Part shown: positions 42,211-50,675 of the stretch, in pieces
Numbering within the stretch: position 1 is the first letter of the stretch
Layout: each line of letters starts with the position of its first letter
Assembly (NCBI RefSeq): GCF_900105945.1
Contig: NZ_FNSO01000003.1
Coordinates: 62,001 to 126,000, forward strand
Length of the DNA: 64,000 nucleotides
Direction: 5' to 3'
From: Amycolatopsis tolypomycina
GTDB lineage: Bacteria > Actinomycetota > Actinomycetes > Mycobacteriales > Pseudonocardiaceae
Made by a program: the position numbers and the translations under genes
Notes under the pieces: model-generated
The model's database searches: none
Seen by the model: the letters and a program-made list of their open reading frames with translations, nothing else
Told to the model about the DNA's origin: nothing

Positions 42211-43248
42211 ATGCCCCAATCGAAGTCTTCGCGGCCGACCCAGCGGGACATCGCCGAGCTCGCGGGCGTGTCGATCACGACCGTCTCGCACGTGGTGAAC
42301 GGGACGCGCGCGGTCGCCGAGGACACCAAGGCGGCGGTGCTGCGGGCGATCGAGACGACCGGCTACACCGGCGACGCCATCGCCCGCTCGCTGGTCACGG
42401 GCGGGACGCGGTCGATCGGGATGGCGATCTCCCTGGTGGCGAACCCGTACTTCGCGACGCTGATGCAGGCGATCGAGCGGGAGGCCTCGGTGCACGGCTA
42501 CACCGTCCTGCTGGCCGACACCCACGACGCCGCGGACACGGAACGTGACACCGTGCGGGCGCTGCGCTCCCGTCGCGTCGACGGCCTGCTCATCACCCCG
42601 GCACCCGGCGACGGCCCGGTGATCGGCGAGCTGGTGTCCCTCGACGTCCCGACCGTGCTGATCGACCGGCTGGCCACCCGCACCGACGTCGACCAGGTCG
42701 GCTCGGAGAACATCCAGGCGACGTCGGCGCTGACCGCGCACCTGGCCACGCTCGGGCACCGGCGGATCGGGATGATCAGCGGCGTGCCCGGGCTGTCGAC
42801 GAGCGAAGAGCGCGTCCTCGGCTACCGGCTGGGGCTCGGCCGGTCCGGGCTGACGTGGTCGTCCGAGCTCGTGGCCTGCGGAAACTCCTCGCGCGAGGGC
42901 GGCGCGCTGGCGCTGAGCACGCTGCTGGCGCTGCCCGAGCCGCCGACGGCGCTGGTCGTCGGGAACGACGGCATGATGGTCGGCGTGCTGCACGAGGCCC
43001 GGCGGCGCGGGCTGCGGATCGGGCGTGACCTGCCGGTCGTGGTCTACGACGAGGTCGAATGGGCGGACCTGGTCGACCCGCCGCTGACGACGATGGCGCA
43101 GCCGATCGAGGAGATCGGCAGGCAGGCGGTGCGGCTGCTGCTGGCCCGGATCAACGACCCGGGCCGCAAGGCCGAAACGGTGCGGCTGGCACCCACTCTG
43201 CGTCACCGTGAGTCGTGCGGCTGCCCGGCGGTTCACTCACTTCAGTGA
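42211..43248 (+). CDS. LacI family transcriptional regulator
   Basis: A 345-aa repressor of the divergent sugar operon. The helix-turn-helix is at about residues 9-30 (RPTQRDIAELAGVSITTVSHVVNGTRAV), the hinge at 45-60, and the periplasmic-binding-like effector domain follows (IGMAISLVANPYFATLMQAIEREA). ATG 42211 is chosen because AAGGA lies at proper spacing; ATG 42205 is an alternative. The effector is expected to be the imported sugar or its phosphate. Confidence 0.94.
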   Translation: MPQSKSSRPTQRDIAELAGVSITTVSHVVNGTRAVAEDTKAAVLRAIETTGYTGDAIARSLVTGGTRSIGMAISLVANPYFATLMQAIEREASVHGYTVLLADTHDAADTERDTVRALRSRRVDGLLITPAPGDGPVIGELVSLDVPTVLIDRLATRTDVDQVGSENIQATSALTAHLATLGHRRIGMISGVPGLSTSEERVLGYRLGLGRSGLTWSSELVACGNSSREGGALALSTLLALPEPPTALVVGNDGMMVGVLHEARRRGLRIGRDLPVVVYDEVEWADLVDPPLTTMAQPIEEIGRQAVRLLLARINDPGRKAETVRLAPTLRHRESCGCPAVHSLQ

Positions 43249-43317
43249 ATCTGGGTTCCTGACACCTGCGCGCGGCCGTTCAGCGGATACCTTTCGGCTG
43301 AGCGTCTGCGAGGGCTT

Positions 43318-44184
43318 ATGACCGCACTTTCGCCGGACCTCCGGTTGTGGGACCCCCCGGTCACCTACCGGATCGGCGTCGCGATGGGTGTCGACACCCA
43401 CCCGTACTCCGGCGAGCTGCTGCGCGCGATCAGGGCGGCCGCGGCGCAGGCGGGGTGCGACGTCGTGCTGGCGGACACCGAAGACACCGTGGGCGAAGAA
43501 GCCGCGGTGGTGCGTGCCCTGCGCGCGGACCTGGTGGACGGCGTGCTGCTGGTCCCCTCGGCCGGCGACGAAGCGGTGATCAACGGCCTGGTGCGGATGG
43601 GCGTGCCGACGGTGCTGGTCGACCGTGTGGCCGCCCGCAACGACGTCGACCAGGTCGGCACGGAGAACGTGCACGCGGTCGCGTCGCTGGTCCGGCACCT
43701 GACTGATCGCCGGCATCGGAAGATCGGCCTGATCTCGGGCGACGAGGGCCTGGAGGTCAGCCGCGAGCGCATCCGCGGCTACCGGCTGGGCCTGGAGCAA
43801 GCGGGCCTGCGGTTCAACCGCGAGCTGGTGGAGAGCGGGTTTTCGAACGCGGGCGGCGCCACCCGCGCCACGGCCAAGCTCCTCGACGGCTGGCCGTCCC
43901 CGACGGCGTTGGTGGTGGCGGACGAGGCGATGCTGGTCGGCGTCCAGTACGAGGCCCACCGCCGCGGCATCCGCATCGGCTCCGAGCTGGCGGTGGTCGG
44001 CTACGGCGACATGGACTGGGCCCGCCGCGTGAGCCCGGCGGTGACGACGCTGGTCCAGCCGATCGCGGACCTGGGCCGCCGGGCGGTCCAGCTGCTGATG
44101 TCCCGCATGGCCGACCCGGACCGGCCGCCGGAATCGGTCTGGCTGACCCCGAAATTCCTCCACGGCGCCTCCTGCGGCTGCTGA
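43318..44184 (+). CDS. LacI-like effector-binding protein lacking a DNA-binding domain
   Basis: A 288-aa paralogue of the adjacent repressor, aligning with its effector domain (VAMGVDTHPYSGELLRAIRAAAAQAG, VDRVAARNDVDQVGTENVHAVASL, RIRGYRLGLEQAGLRF, ending SCGC as the repressor's SCGCP). The helix-turn-helix and hinge are absent, and the 70-bp gap before ATG 43318 encodes none in any frame. GAGGG gives a normal ribosome site. It has no signal peptide, so it is not a binding protein for import. It may form mixed dimers with the repressor or sense sugar by itself; both are inferences. Confidence 0.88.
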   Translation: MTALSPDLRLWDPPVTYRIGVAMGVDTHPYSGELLRAIRAAAAQAGCDVVLADTEDTVGEEAAVVRALRADLVDGVLLVPSAGDEAVINGLVRMGVPTVLVDRVAARNDVDQVGTENVHAVASLVRHLTDRRHRKIGLISGDEGLEVSRERIRGYRLGLEQAGLRFNRELVESGFSNAGGATRATAKLLDGWPSPTALVVADEAMLVGVQYEAHRRGIRIGSELAVVGYGDMDWARRVSPAVTTLVQPIADLGRRAVQLLMSRMADPDRPPESVWLTPKFLHGASCGC

Positions 44185-44194
44185 TACTGGAGCG

Positions 44195-44707
44195 GTGATC
44201 CGCCTCGCGCACACCGCCGACCTGCCCGCACCCACCCGCACCCTGCTCGACACAGCCTTCGAGGGCGACTTCGCCGACACGGACTGGGAGAACACCCTCG
44301 GCGGCACGCACGCCCTCGCCTTCGCCGGAACCGAGCTGATCGGACACGCCGCGCTCGTCCAACGACGGCTCCTGCACGGCGGGCGCGTGCTCCGCGCCGG
44401 GTACGTCGAGGGCGTCGCCGTCCACCCGGACCACCGCCGCCGCGGGCACGCGAGCGCGTTGATGACGGCGTTGGAGCGGCTGCTGCCGGGGTACGACCTC
44501 GGAGCGTTGAGTGCCGCGGAGGAAGCCGTGCCGCTGTACGAAGGCCGAGGCTGGCGGCAGTGGCGGGGACCGACGTTCGCACTGACGCCATCAGGCATCC
44601 AGCGCACCGAAGAAGAGGACGGCGGGGTGTACGTGTGGCCGGCCCGGGCGCCACTGGACCTCGACGGCGAGCTAACCGCCGACTGGCGAGCCGGCGATGT
44701 CTGGTGA
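44195..44707 (+). CDS. Aminoglycoside 2'-N-acetyltransferase, AAC(2')-I family
   Basis: A 170-aa GNAT-fold acetyltransferase. From memory it parallels mycobacterial AAC(2')-Ic over most of its length: DWENTLGGTHAL, HAALVQRRLLHGG, RAGYVEGVAVHPDHRRRGHASALM (acetyl-CoA loop), LGALSAAEEAVPLYEGRGW, and the C-terminus DWRAGDVW. Such enzymes acetylate the 2'-amino group of aminoglycosides and may have another native substrate. GTG 44195 starts 10 bp after the LacI-like gene. The 3' end overlaps GH76 by 36 bp. Confidence 0.9.
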   Translation: MIRLAHTADLPAPTRTLLDTAFEGDFADTDWENTLGGTHALAFAGTELIGHAALVQRRLLHGGRVLRAGYVEGVAVHPDHRRRGHASALMTALERLLPGYDLGALSAAEEAVPLYEGRGWRQWRGPTFALTPSGIQRTEEEDGGVYVWPARAPLDLDGELTADWRAGDVW

Positions 44708-45691
44708 CAGCGTCGCCGCTGCTTCGAGGAGCATCCAGCCGCCCACCTGGACCGACATGTCCCGCTCCGGCGCGTCCTCAACCAACGGCCAGGGCGCCGG
44801 GCGGTCCCAGTACGCGCTGAACACCAGACCAGGCGCCGCGCCTGACCAGCACGCCTCCGCCGACGTCAGCACCAGTGACCGGGCCACCGCGGCCTCCGGG
44901 CCCGGCAGCGAACGAGCCGCCAGCGCCAGGTACCGCGCCAGGATCGCCGCGAACAACCCGCCGTCGCCGCCGCCTTGGCCGCGGATGACGCCGCCCGGTG
45001 CGAGGTGCTCCGCCACCGCGCGGACAGTCCGTGCCGCATCGTCCACTAAGGACAACTCAAGGCAAGCACCCAGGTAAACCCCTTGGCAATACGTGTAAAT
45101 GTGCTTCACCAGCTCGCCCGTGTCCGCGCGGATTCCGTCCCACACCAAACCGGACGAAGGATCGACCAAAGTGGACGTCAGCCACGCAGTCATCTCGCGA
45201 GCGCGGGTGAGATTCCCGGATCGGGCGTGGAAGATCGCCGCCGGGCCGTTGGCCGGGGCGTTCTTGAAGTCGTCGCCGCGGCGCCACCAGATTCCGCCGC
45301 CCGCCGCCGTCGTCCAGCCCGACAGGAGCTGGGCCTCGATCGCCGCCAGGGCCGGGCCGACGTCGATGCCCAGCGCCGCAACCCGTTGCAGCGCCAGGCC
45401 CAGCCAGGCGATGTCGTCGTAGTAGTCGTTGGTCCACTTGCCGAAGTTGCGCAGCCGCACCGAGCGCACGAAAGTCCGGATCACCGCGAGCCGCGCCGGT
45501 GAAGGCGCGCGCAGCTGGGCGTCGACCAGCGTGTCCAGCAGGTGGGCCTGCCACCAGTAGTTCCAGTGCCAGTGCAGCCGCTGGTCCACCGCCGCCGGCC
45601 AGCGGCTGCGGCCCAGGAGCGTGCCGGGCAGTGCCCACACCCGGCGCAGGTGCCGCGAAGTCACCGCGCGTTCCGCGGCCGAGACGTCCAT
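44672..45691 (-). CDS. Glycoside hydrolase family 76 protein
   Basis: A 339-aa (alpha/alpha)6-barrel protein related to alpha-1,6-mannanases. The paired catalytic aspartates appear in NDYYDDIAWLGLAL near residue 91, and HWHWNYWWQAHLLD and YTYCQGVYLGACLEL complete the pattern. No signal peptide is visible, so it may act inside the cell, for example on mannose-containing lipoglycans or sugars. It matches Rv0365c in strand and order after DedA. Third-position composition at its 3' end is shared with the overlapping AAC(2') gene. Confidence 0.88.
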   Translation of the reverse strand: MDVSAAERAVTSRHLRRVWALPGTLLGRSRWPAAVDQRLHWHWNYWWQAHLLDTLVDAQLRAPSPARLAVIRTFVRSVRLRNFGKWTNDYYDDIAWLGLALQRVAALGIDVGPALAAIEAQLLSGWTTAAGGGIWWRRGDDFKNAPANGPAAIFHARSGNLTRAREMTAWLTSTLVDPSSGLVWDGIRADTGELVKHIYTYCQGVYLGACLELSLVDDAARTVRAVAEHLAPGGVIRGQGGGDGGLFAAILARYLALAARSLPGPEAAVARSLVLTSAEACWSGAAPGLVFSAYWDRPAPWPLVEDAPERDMSVQVGGWMLLEAAATLSPDIAGSPVGG

Positions 45692-45715
45692 GTCGCAATC
45701 GTGCCTTGCCGATCG

Positions 45716-45733
45716 ACATACCGCTTAGTATGT
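45716..45733. promoter_or_regulatory. Candidate TetR-type operator upstream of molybdoenzyme
   Basis: ACATAC and GTATGT, perfect six-base arms separated by six bases, between the GH76 start (45691) and the molybdoenzyme start (45743). It ends only 9 bp before the ATG, so binding would block initiation. Confidence 0.55.
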
Positions 45734-45742
45734 TCGGTGGTC

Positions 45743-47887
45743 ATGACGACCGCCCACGTCACCTGCCCGCTGTGCGAAGCCACCTGCGGCCTGGAAGTGA
45801 CGCTCGACGCGAACCAGCAGGTCACGCGCGTCCAAGGTGACGACAAGGACGTCTTCTCGCGGGGGTACATCTGCCCCAAGGGCGCGTCCCTCGGCGCCCT
45901 GCACCACGACCCCGATCGGCTGACCGCCCCGCTGCTCAAGCGCGACGGCGAGTTCGTCGAGGTGAGCTGGCAGGAGGCCTACGACGAGATCGCGCGCCGG
46001 CTCCCGCCGATCCTCGAGGAGCACGGCCGGGACGCCGTCGCCGTGTACGCGGGCAACCCCGGCGTGCACAACATCGCGCTGACGCTCTACGGCCGCGTGC
46101 TCTACAAAGCGTTGGGCACCAAGAACTTCTACAGCGCCACCTCCGTCGACCAGCTGCCGAAGCACTACTCCGCCGGCACGATGTTCGGCGACCCGCTGGC
46201 CATCCCGGTGCCCGACCTCGACCGGACGCGGCACCTGCTGATCCTCGGCGCCAACCCGCTCGTCTCCAACGGCAGCCTGATGACCGCGCCGGACATCCGC
46301 GGTCGGCTGCGGGCGATCCGCGAGCGCGGCGGCAAGATCGTCGTCGTCGACCCGCGGCGCACGCGCACCGCGCAGTTCGCCGACGAACACCACGCCATCC
46401 GGCCCGGCACCGACGCGCTGCTGCTGTTCGCGCTGGTCAACGTCCTGTTCGCGGAAAACCTCGTCGCACCCGGGCGCCTGGAAGGACACCTCGACGGCCT
46501 CGAGGACGTCCGGGAGCTGGCTCAGCCGTTCACGCCGGAAGCCGTCGCCCCGCGCACCGGCATCGACGCCGACGCCATCCGCCGGATGGCCCGCGAGCTG
46601 ACCTCGGACAACGCCGTCGTCTACGGCCGGATCGGCACCACCACGCAGGCGTTCGGCACCGTCGCGAGCTGGCTGGTCGACGTCCTCAACGTGCTCACCG
46701 GCCACCTCGACGCGCCGGGCGGCGCGATGTTCCCGCTGGCCGCCTGCCAGCCCACCGGCAACCGCCGTCCGTTCGCCGTCGGACGCTGGCGCAGCCGCGT
46801 GCGCGGCTACCCCGAGGTCGTCGGCGAACTGCCGGTCGCGACCCTCGCCGACGAGATCGAAACCCCGGGCGAGGGCCAGGTCCGCGCGCTGATCACGGTC
46901 AGCGGCAACCCGTGCCTGAGCACGCCGAACGCCGGCCGGCTGGCCGCGGCCCTCGACAGCCTCGACTTCATGATCTCCGTCGACGTCTACCTCAACGAGA
47001 CGTCCCGCCACGCCGACGTCATCCTGCCCGGGCCGTCGCCGCTCGAGCGCCCGCACTTCGACCTGGCCTTCTACCAGCTGTCCATCCGCAACGTCGCCAA
47101 CTGGACGCCCGCGACGCTGCCGTCGGCGCTGCCGCAGGAGTGGGAGACCATGCTGCGGCTCACCGGCATCGTCGCCGGCCAGGGCCCGGAGGCCGACGTC
47201 GCCGCGCTGGACGACTTCGTCGCCGGGGAGACCGCGCGCCGCAACGGGCTCGACGTCGCCGTCGCCGGCGAGCGCACCGGGCCCGCGCGCCTGGTCGACC
47301 TGCTGCTGCGCGCCGGCCCCTACAACGTCACCCTGGCCGACCTCGAAGCCGCGCCGCACGGGATGGACTTCGGGCCGCTGAAGCCGCGGATCCCCGAGGT
47401 GCTGTGCACGGCGTCCGGCCGGATCGAGCTGGCGCCCGAACCCGTAGTCGCCGACGTTCCGCGATTGCGGGAAGAACTTGCGAAAAACGCGGAAGCCGAC
47501 GGTCTCGTGCTCATCGGGCGGCGGCACCTGAGCTCCAACAATTCGTGGATGCACAACCTGGAGCCGCTCGTCCGCGGCGGCAACCGGTGCACGGTGCAGG
47601 TCCACCCCGCCGACGCCACGCGCCTCGGCCTGACCGACGGCAGCCTCGCTTCGGTGACGTCGCGCGCCGGAAAACTGCAGGTCCCGGTGGAGGTGACCGA
47701 CGAGGTCCGCCCCGGCGTCGTCAGCATCCCGCACGGCTGGGGCCACGACGTCGACGGCTCGCGGACGCGGGTGGCGCGCGCGAACCCCGGCGTCAACTCC
47801 AACCTGGTCGCCGACGAGACGCTGCTGGACGTTCCGTCCGGAACGTCGGTGTTGAACGGAATCCCGGTCGAGGTCGCCCCCGTCTGA
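45743..47887 (+). CDS. Molybdopterin-dependent oxidoreductase
   Basis: A 714-aa molybdenum/tungsten enzyme of the DMSO-reductase superfamily. An N-terminal 4Fe-4S site is formed by Cys8, Cys11, Cys15 (CPLCEATC) and Cys44 (YICPKG). Cofactor-binding blocks include GANPLVSNGSL, VVVDPRRTRTAQFAD and, near the end, SRAGKLQVPVEV and IPHGWGHDV. A possible metal-ligand region SATSVDQLPKH has no Cys or selenocysteine codon. No signal peptide or electron-transfer subunit is adjacent, so it may work alone in the cytoplasm. Substrate unknown; formate, nitrate or sulfoxide types cannot be separated by eye. Confidence 0.92.
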   Translation: MTTAHVTCPLCEATCGLEVTLDANQQVTRVQGDDKDVFSRGYICPKGASLGALHHDPDRLTAPLLKRDGEFVEVSWQEAYDEIARRLPPILEEHGRDAVAVYAGNPGVHNIALTLYGRVLYKALGTKNFYSATSVDQLPKHYSAGTMFGDPLAIPVPDLDRTRHLLILGANPLVSNGSLMTAPDIRGRLRAIRERGGKIVVVDPRRTRTAQFADEHHAIRPGTDALLLFALVNVLFAENLVAPGRLEGHLDGLEDVRELAQPFTPEAVAPRTGIDADAIRRMARELTSDNAVVYGRIGTTTQAFGTVASWLVDVLNVLTGHLDAPGGAMFPLAACQPTGNRRPFAVGRWRSRVRGYPEVVGELPVATLADEIETPGEGQVRALITVSGNPCLSTPNAGRLAAALDSLDFMISVDVYLNETSRHADVILPGPSPLERPHFDLAFYQLSIRNVANWTPATLPSALPQEWETMLRLTGIVAGQGPEADVAALDDFVAGETARRNGLDVAVAGERTGPARLVDLLLRAGPYNVTLADLEAAPHGMDFGPLKPRIPEVLCTASGRIELAPEPVVADVPRLREELAKNAEADGLVLIGRRHLSSNNSWMHNLEPLVRGGNRCTVQVHPADATRLGLTDGSLASVTSRAGKLQVPVEVTDEVRPGVVSIPHGWGHDVDGSRTRVARANPGVNSNLVADETLLDVPSGTSVLNGIPVEVAPV

Positions 47888-47954
47888 CCCTTGACGTCCG
47901 GCGGGCCGTCGAGGATTCTCGACGCGGCATGTTTACGTGAACATCGGAGTTCGC

Positions 47955-48923
47955 ATGGCCCGTCTTCGGCAATTCCTGCTCGTCCTGCTGCTCGTTCCCC
48001 TCTTCGTCGTTCCGGAAAGCGCTTCCGCCGCCACCAACGGCTTCCGCGGCGTCAACTGGGCGGACGCCCGCGACAACTACGTGGACGGCTGGGTCATCCC
48101 CACCGGCCTCACCGCCGGCGACAGCTACGACAGCGTCCGCGGCAAGGCCGACGGCATCATCACCGGCTTCGAGCAGAAACTCGGCGCGAACACCGTGCGG
48201 CTGCCGATCAACCCGCAGAGCGTCAACTCGGACTGGTGGGGGCGGTACAAGGGCGCCGCCGACTCGGCGCTGGCCCACGGCATGAAGGTCATCTTCGGCT
48301 ACTGGGAAGCGAACAAGGACGGCTTCGTCGACGACACAAACGCCTGGAACACCATGTGGGACAAGGTCACCGCCGACTACGGCGGCAACGGCAACGTGTA
48401 CTTCGAGCCGATGAACGAGCCGTTCGGCTACAGCCTGAACGACTGGGTTTCGCTCTGCTCGACCTGGCTGGCCCGGCACTCGAACATCCCCCGCGGCCGG
48501 GTGCTGATCAGCGGCACCGGCTACAACGACAACGTCACCGGCGTCGGCGCCGCGAGCGCGCTGAACGGCACGCTGCTTTCGCTGCACTTCTACGGCTTCT
48601 GGGCCTCGGACACGACCCGCTCGGCGTGGACGGCGAACCTCAGCAACCGGCTCGGGTCGTACTCGTCGCGGACGATCATCGACGAGGCAGGCGCCCCGAT
48701 GACGACGGGCCTGGACTACTCCGCCGGCCACCAGGACGGCAACAACTTCACCGCGTACTTCGCCGCCACCACGGACCTGGCGCGGTCGCGGCAGATGGGC
48801 GTCGTCTACTGGCCCGGCCTGCGCTCCGGCGACACGTACTCGATCACGCGGCAGAGCGGCAGCGGGCTGGAGACCAACAACGCGTCGGGCGTGGTGCAGC
48901 TGCGCTGGGGCTGGGGCCTGTAG
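47955..48923 (+). CDS. Secreted glycoside hydrolase family 5 (cellulase-like)
   Basis: A 322-aa exported endoglycanase. Residues 1-31 form a Sec signal peptide (MARLRQFLLVLLLVPLFVVPESASA). The TIM barrel carries the family acid/base Glu in YFEPMNEPFGY and the nucleophile Glu in TIIDEAGAPM. ATG 47955 has GGAG six bases upstream; the in-frame GTG 47937 is less likely. No carbohydrate-binding module is attached. Cellulose or mannan are possible substrates. It is the only clear polysaccharide-degrading secreted enzyme here. Confidence 0.92.
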   Translation: MARLRQFLLVLLLVPLFVVPESASAATNGFRGVNWADARDNYVDGWVIPTGLTAGDSYDSVRGKADGIITGFEQKLGANTVRLPINPQSVNSDWWGRYKGAADSALAHGMKVIFGYWEANKDGFVDDTNAWNTMWDKVTADYGGNGNVYFEPMNEPFGYSLNDWVSLCSTWLARHSNIPRGRVLISGTGYNDNVTGVGAASALNGTLLSLHFYGFWASDTTRSAWTANLSNRLGSYSSRTIIDEAGAPMTTGLDYSAGHQDGNNFTAYFAATTDLARSRQMGVVYWPGLRSGDTYSITRQSGSGLETNNASGVVQLRWGWGL

Positions 48924-48927
48924 GCCG

Positions 48928-49578
48928 TCACCAGGCGCGGCCGAGATCGGCGTGCTGCCGGATCCAGGCGTGCATGACGATCCCGGCCGCGACCCCGGCG
49001 TTGATCGAGCGGGTCGTGCCGAACTGGGCGATCGACACGACCAGCGACGCCGCTTCCTGCGCCGGCTGCGAAAGCCCCGGCCCTTCCTGGCCGAACAGCA
49101 GGACGCACTCGCGCGGGATCTCGGCCGTCTCGACCGGCTGGGACCCGGGCGTGTTGTCCACCGCGACGACGGCCAGGCCCTGCTCCGCGGCGAAGGCCGC
49201 CAACTCGGAGACGTCGTCGTGGTGGCGCAAGTGCTGGTAGCGGTCGGTCACCATGGCGCCACGCCGGTTCCAGCGGCGGCGGCCGACGATGTGCACCTCG
49301 GCCGCGGCGAAGGCGTTGGCCGTGCGGACCACGGTGCCGATGTTGTGGTCGTGCTGGAAGTTCTCGATCGCGACGTGGAACGGGTGCCGCCGGCTGTCCA
49401 CATCGGACACGATGGCCTCGCGGCGCCAGTAGCGGTAGGCGTCGACGACGTTGCGGCGGTCGCCGTCCCGCAGCAGCTCGGGGTCGTACCGCTCGTCGGC
49501 AGGCCACGCACCCGGCCACGGGCCGACGCCGACCTCTTCGCGGCTCACCCACTCGGTGGGTCCGGGTATGGAGTTCAC
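48928..49578 (-). CDS. SpoU-type RNA 2'-O-methyltransferase (TrmH family)
   Basis: A 216-aa SPOUT methyltransferase, cytoplasmic, using S-adenosylmethionine and a trefoil knot. HVAIENFQHDHNIGTVVRTANAFAAAEVHIVG is motif 1, CVLLFGQEGPGLS motif 2, and VVSIAQFGTTRSINAGVAAGIVMHAW motif 3. It probably methylates tRNA or rRNA ribose. GTG 49578 (VNSIPGPTEWVSREE) is the first good start. It matches Rv0380c by strand and order. Confidence 0.92.
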   Translation of the reverse strand: MNSIPGPTEWVSREEVGVGPWPGAWPADERYDPELLRDGDRRNVVDAYRYWRREAIVSDVDSRRHPFHVAIENFQHDHNIGTVVRTANAFAAAEVHIVGRRRWNRRGAMVTDRYQHLRHHDDVSELAAFAAEQGLAVVAVDNTPGSQPVETAEIPRECVLLFGQEGPGLSQPAQEAASLVVSIAQFGTTRSINAGVAAGIVMHAWIRQHADLGRAW

Positions 49579-49592
49579 CCGGCGATTGTCGC

Positions 49593-49988
49593 TCAGCCCA
49601 GGTGGACGGGACGCACGTGGGTTTCCCCGGCGTGGTCGTGGCGGTGGCGCCAGCGGTGGTAGACGCCGACGTAGGAGTACGCGACCACCACGATCGCGAT
49701 GATCCCGATCGCCGGCAGCCACGACTGCGGGAAGACCGTGCCGTAGAGGTAGTAGGCGTTGAACCCGCCGGGCAGGTCGCCGAGTCCCTGCTGGTGGCGG
49801 AAGTAGTTCTCCAGCGCGGTGAGCGGGCACGGCACCGGCGTGACGTTCACCAGCACGCCCCAGGCCGCGGCGAACATGTGGACGAAGATCAGCTTGGGCC
49901 AGCGCCAGGCGAGAAACCCGCCCAGCCCGATGAGCGCCAAGGCCAGGATGTGCACCACGACGGTCACGTCGGCCAGGAACTTCGCCAT
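49593..49988 (-). CDS. DUF2784 family membrane protein
   Basis: A 131-aa protein with three to four hydrophobic segments. HILALALIGLGGFLAWRW, VNVTPVPCPLTALENYFR and the C-terminal GVYHRWRHRHDH match the DUF2784 pattern (conserved CPLT near residue 55). It is an inner-membrane protein of unknown function. It ends 14 bp before the SpoU start on the same strand and may be co-transcribed. Confidence 0.88.
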   Translation of the reverse strand: MAKFLADVTVVVHILALALIGLGGFLAWRWPKLIFVHMFAAAWGVLVNVTPVPCPLTALENYFRHQQGLGDLPGGFNAYYLYGTVFPQSWLPAIGIIAIVVVAYSYVGVYHRWRHRHDHAGETHVRPVHLG

Positions 49989-50098
49989 CGCACCCCCTCC
50001 ACCCGATCCCCCTACCAGCGACTTTACTCCGCCGGACGGGGTCGTCCGTCTCTACGGATGCCCACGTCCGTGATGTTTAACCCAGCGGAGCAGCCTGT

Positions 50099-50287
50099 TC
50101 ACCTGCGTGGTGACGGCGGCGTCACTCCCGGTGGGAATTCCGGCGGCCGCTTCGCCGGGTACTGCGTCGGCTCCTCGTGCGGGTACTGGTCCGGCGCGCC
50201 GTCCGGTTTCTTCCGGTTCGGGTCGGCCGGGCGCTGCGGCTGCGGTTCCGGCGGCTCCTCCACACCCCGACGGTACGCCCTGGTCAC
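50099..50287 (-). CDS. Small Pro-rich protein (uncertain)
   Basis: A 62-aa frame from GTG 50287, about one quarter proline with many charged residues (EEPPEPQPQRPADPNRKKPDGAP), so probably disordered. It follows the Asp23 operon on the same strand, with 103 bp between. No family is recognised; support is codon composition only. Confidence 0.35.
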   Translation of the reverse strand: MTRAYRRGVEEPPEPQPQRPADPNRKKPDGAPDQYPHEEPTQYPAKRPPEFPPGVTPPSPRR

Positions 50288-50390
50288 ACGGTCGGCAGCC
50301 GGTTTTCACTCGACGCGATCGCTGGTCGCCTGCTCCTCGTCCGCCGCGATGTGGACGTCGGCGATGGTCGTGGTGCCCTGCGGGAGAGGC

Positions 50391-50675
50391 TCACTGTGAC
50401 GTGGGTCTCGCGAAGGCCGCGCCGTCGAGATCGGTGACCACCAGCCGCAGCCGCGCGTGCGCCCACGGCGTGCCCGCCAGCACCGGGCGCACGGCTTCGG
50501 CCGCCCGGTCCAGCAGCGGCGGGAGCGGCAGCCGGGTCGCGACCAGCCGGACCTGGACGACTTCCGGGTCCAGGTCGACGGCCGGGGCGTCCCAGACCAG
50601 CGGGACCGCCGGGCGGAGGCCGTCCACCGCTTCGAGGGCGCCGAGGATCTTCGCGACGGCTTCGCCGGCGGTCAT
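50391..50675 (-). CDS. Small conserved protein of Asp23 operon
   Basis: A 94-aa protein starting at ATG 50675, overlapping the Asp23 gene (ATGA). VWDAPAVDLDPEVVQVRLVATRLPLPPLLDRAAEAVRPVLAGTPWAHARLRLVVTDLD reads as a single alpha/beta domain, perhaps a diverged Asp23 relative. Its place in the sigma/anti-sigma/Asp23 operon suggests a role in the same envelope-stress response. No known function. Confidence 0.78.
   Translation of the reverse strand: MTAGEAVAKILGALEAVDGLRPAVPLVWDAPAVDLDPEVVQVRLVATRLPLPPLLDRAAEAVRPVLAGTPWAHARLRLVVTDLDGAAFARPTSQ

Noticed and set aside
45725..47746. 673-residue open frame opposite the molybdoenzyme
   Set aside because: Antisense shadow; the plus strand has all molybdoenzyme motifs.
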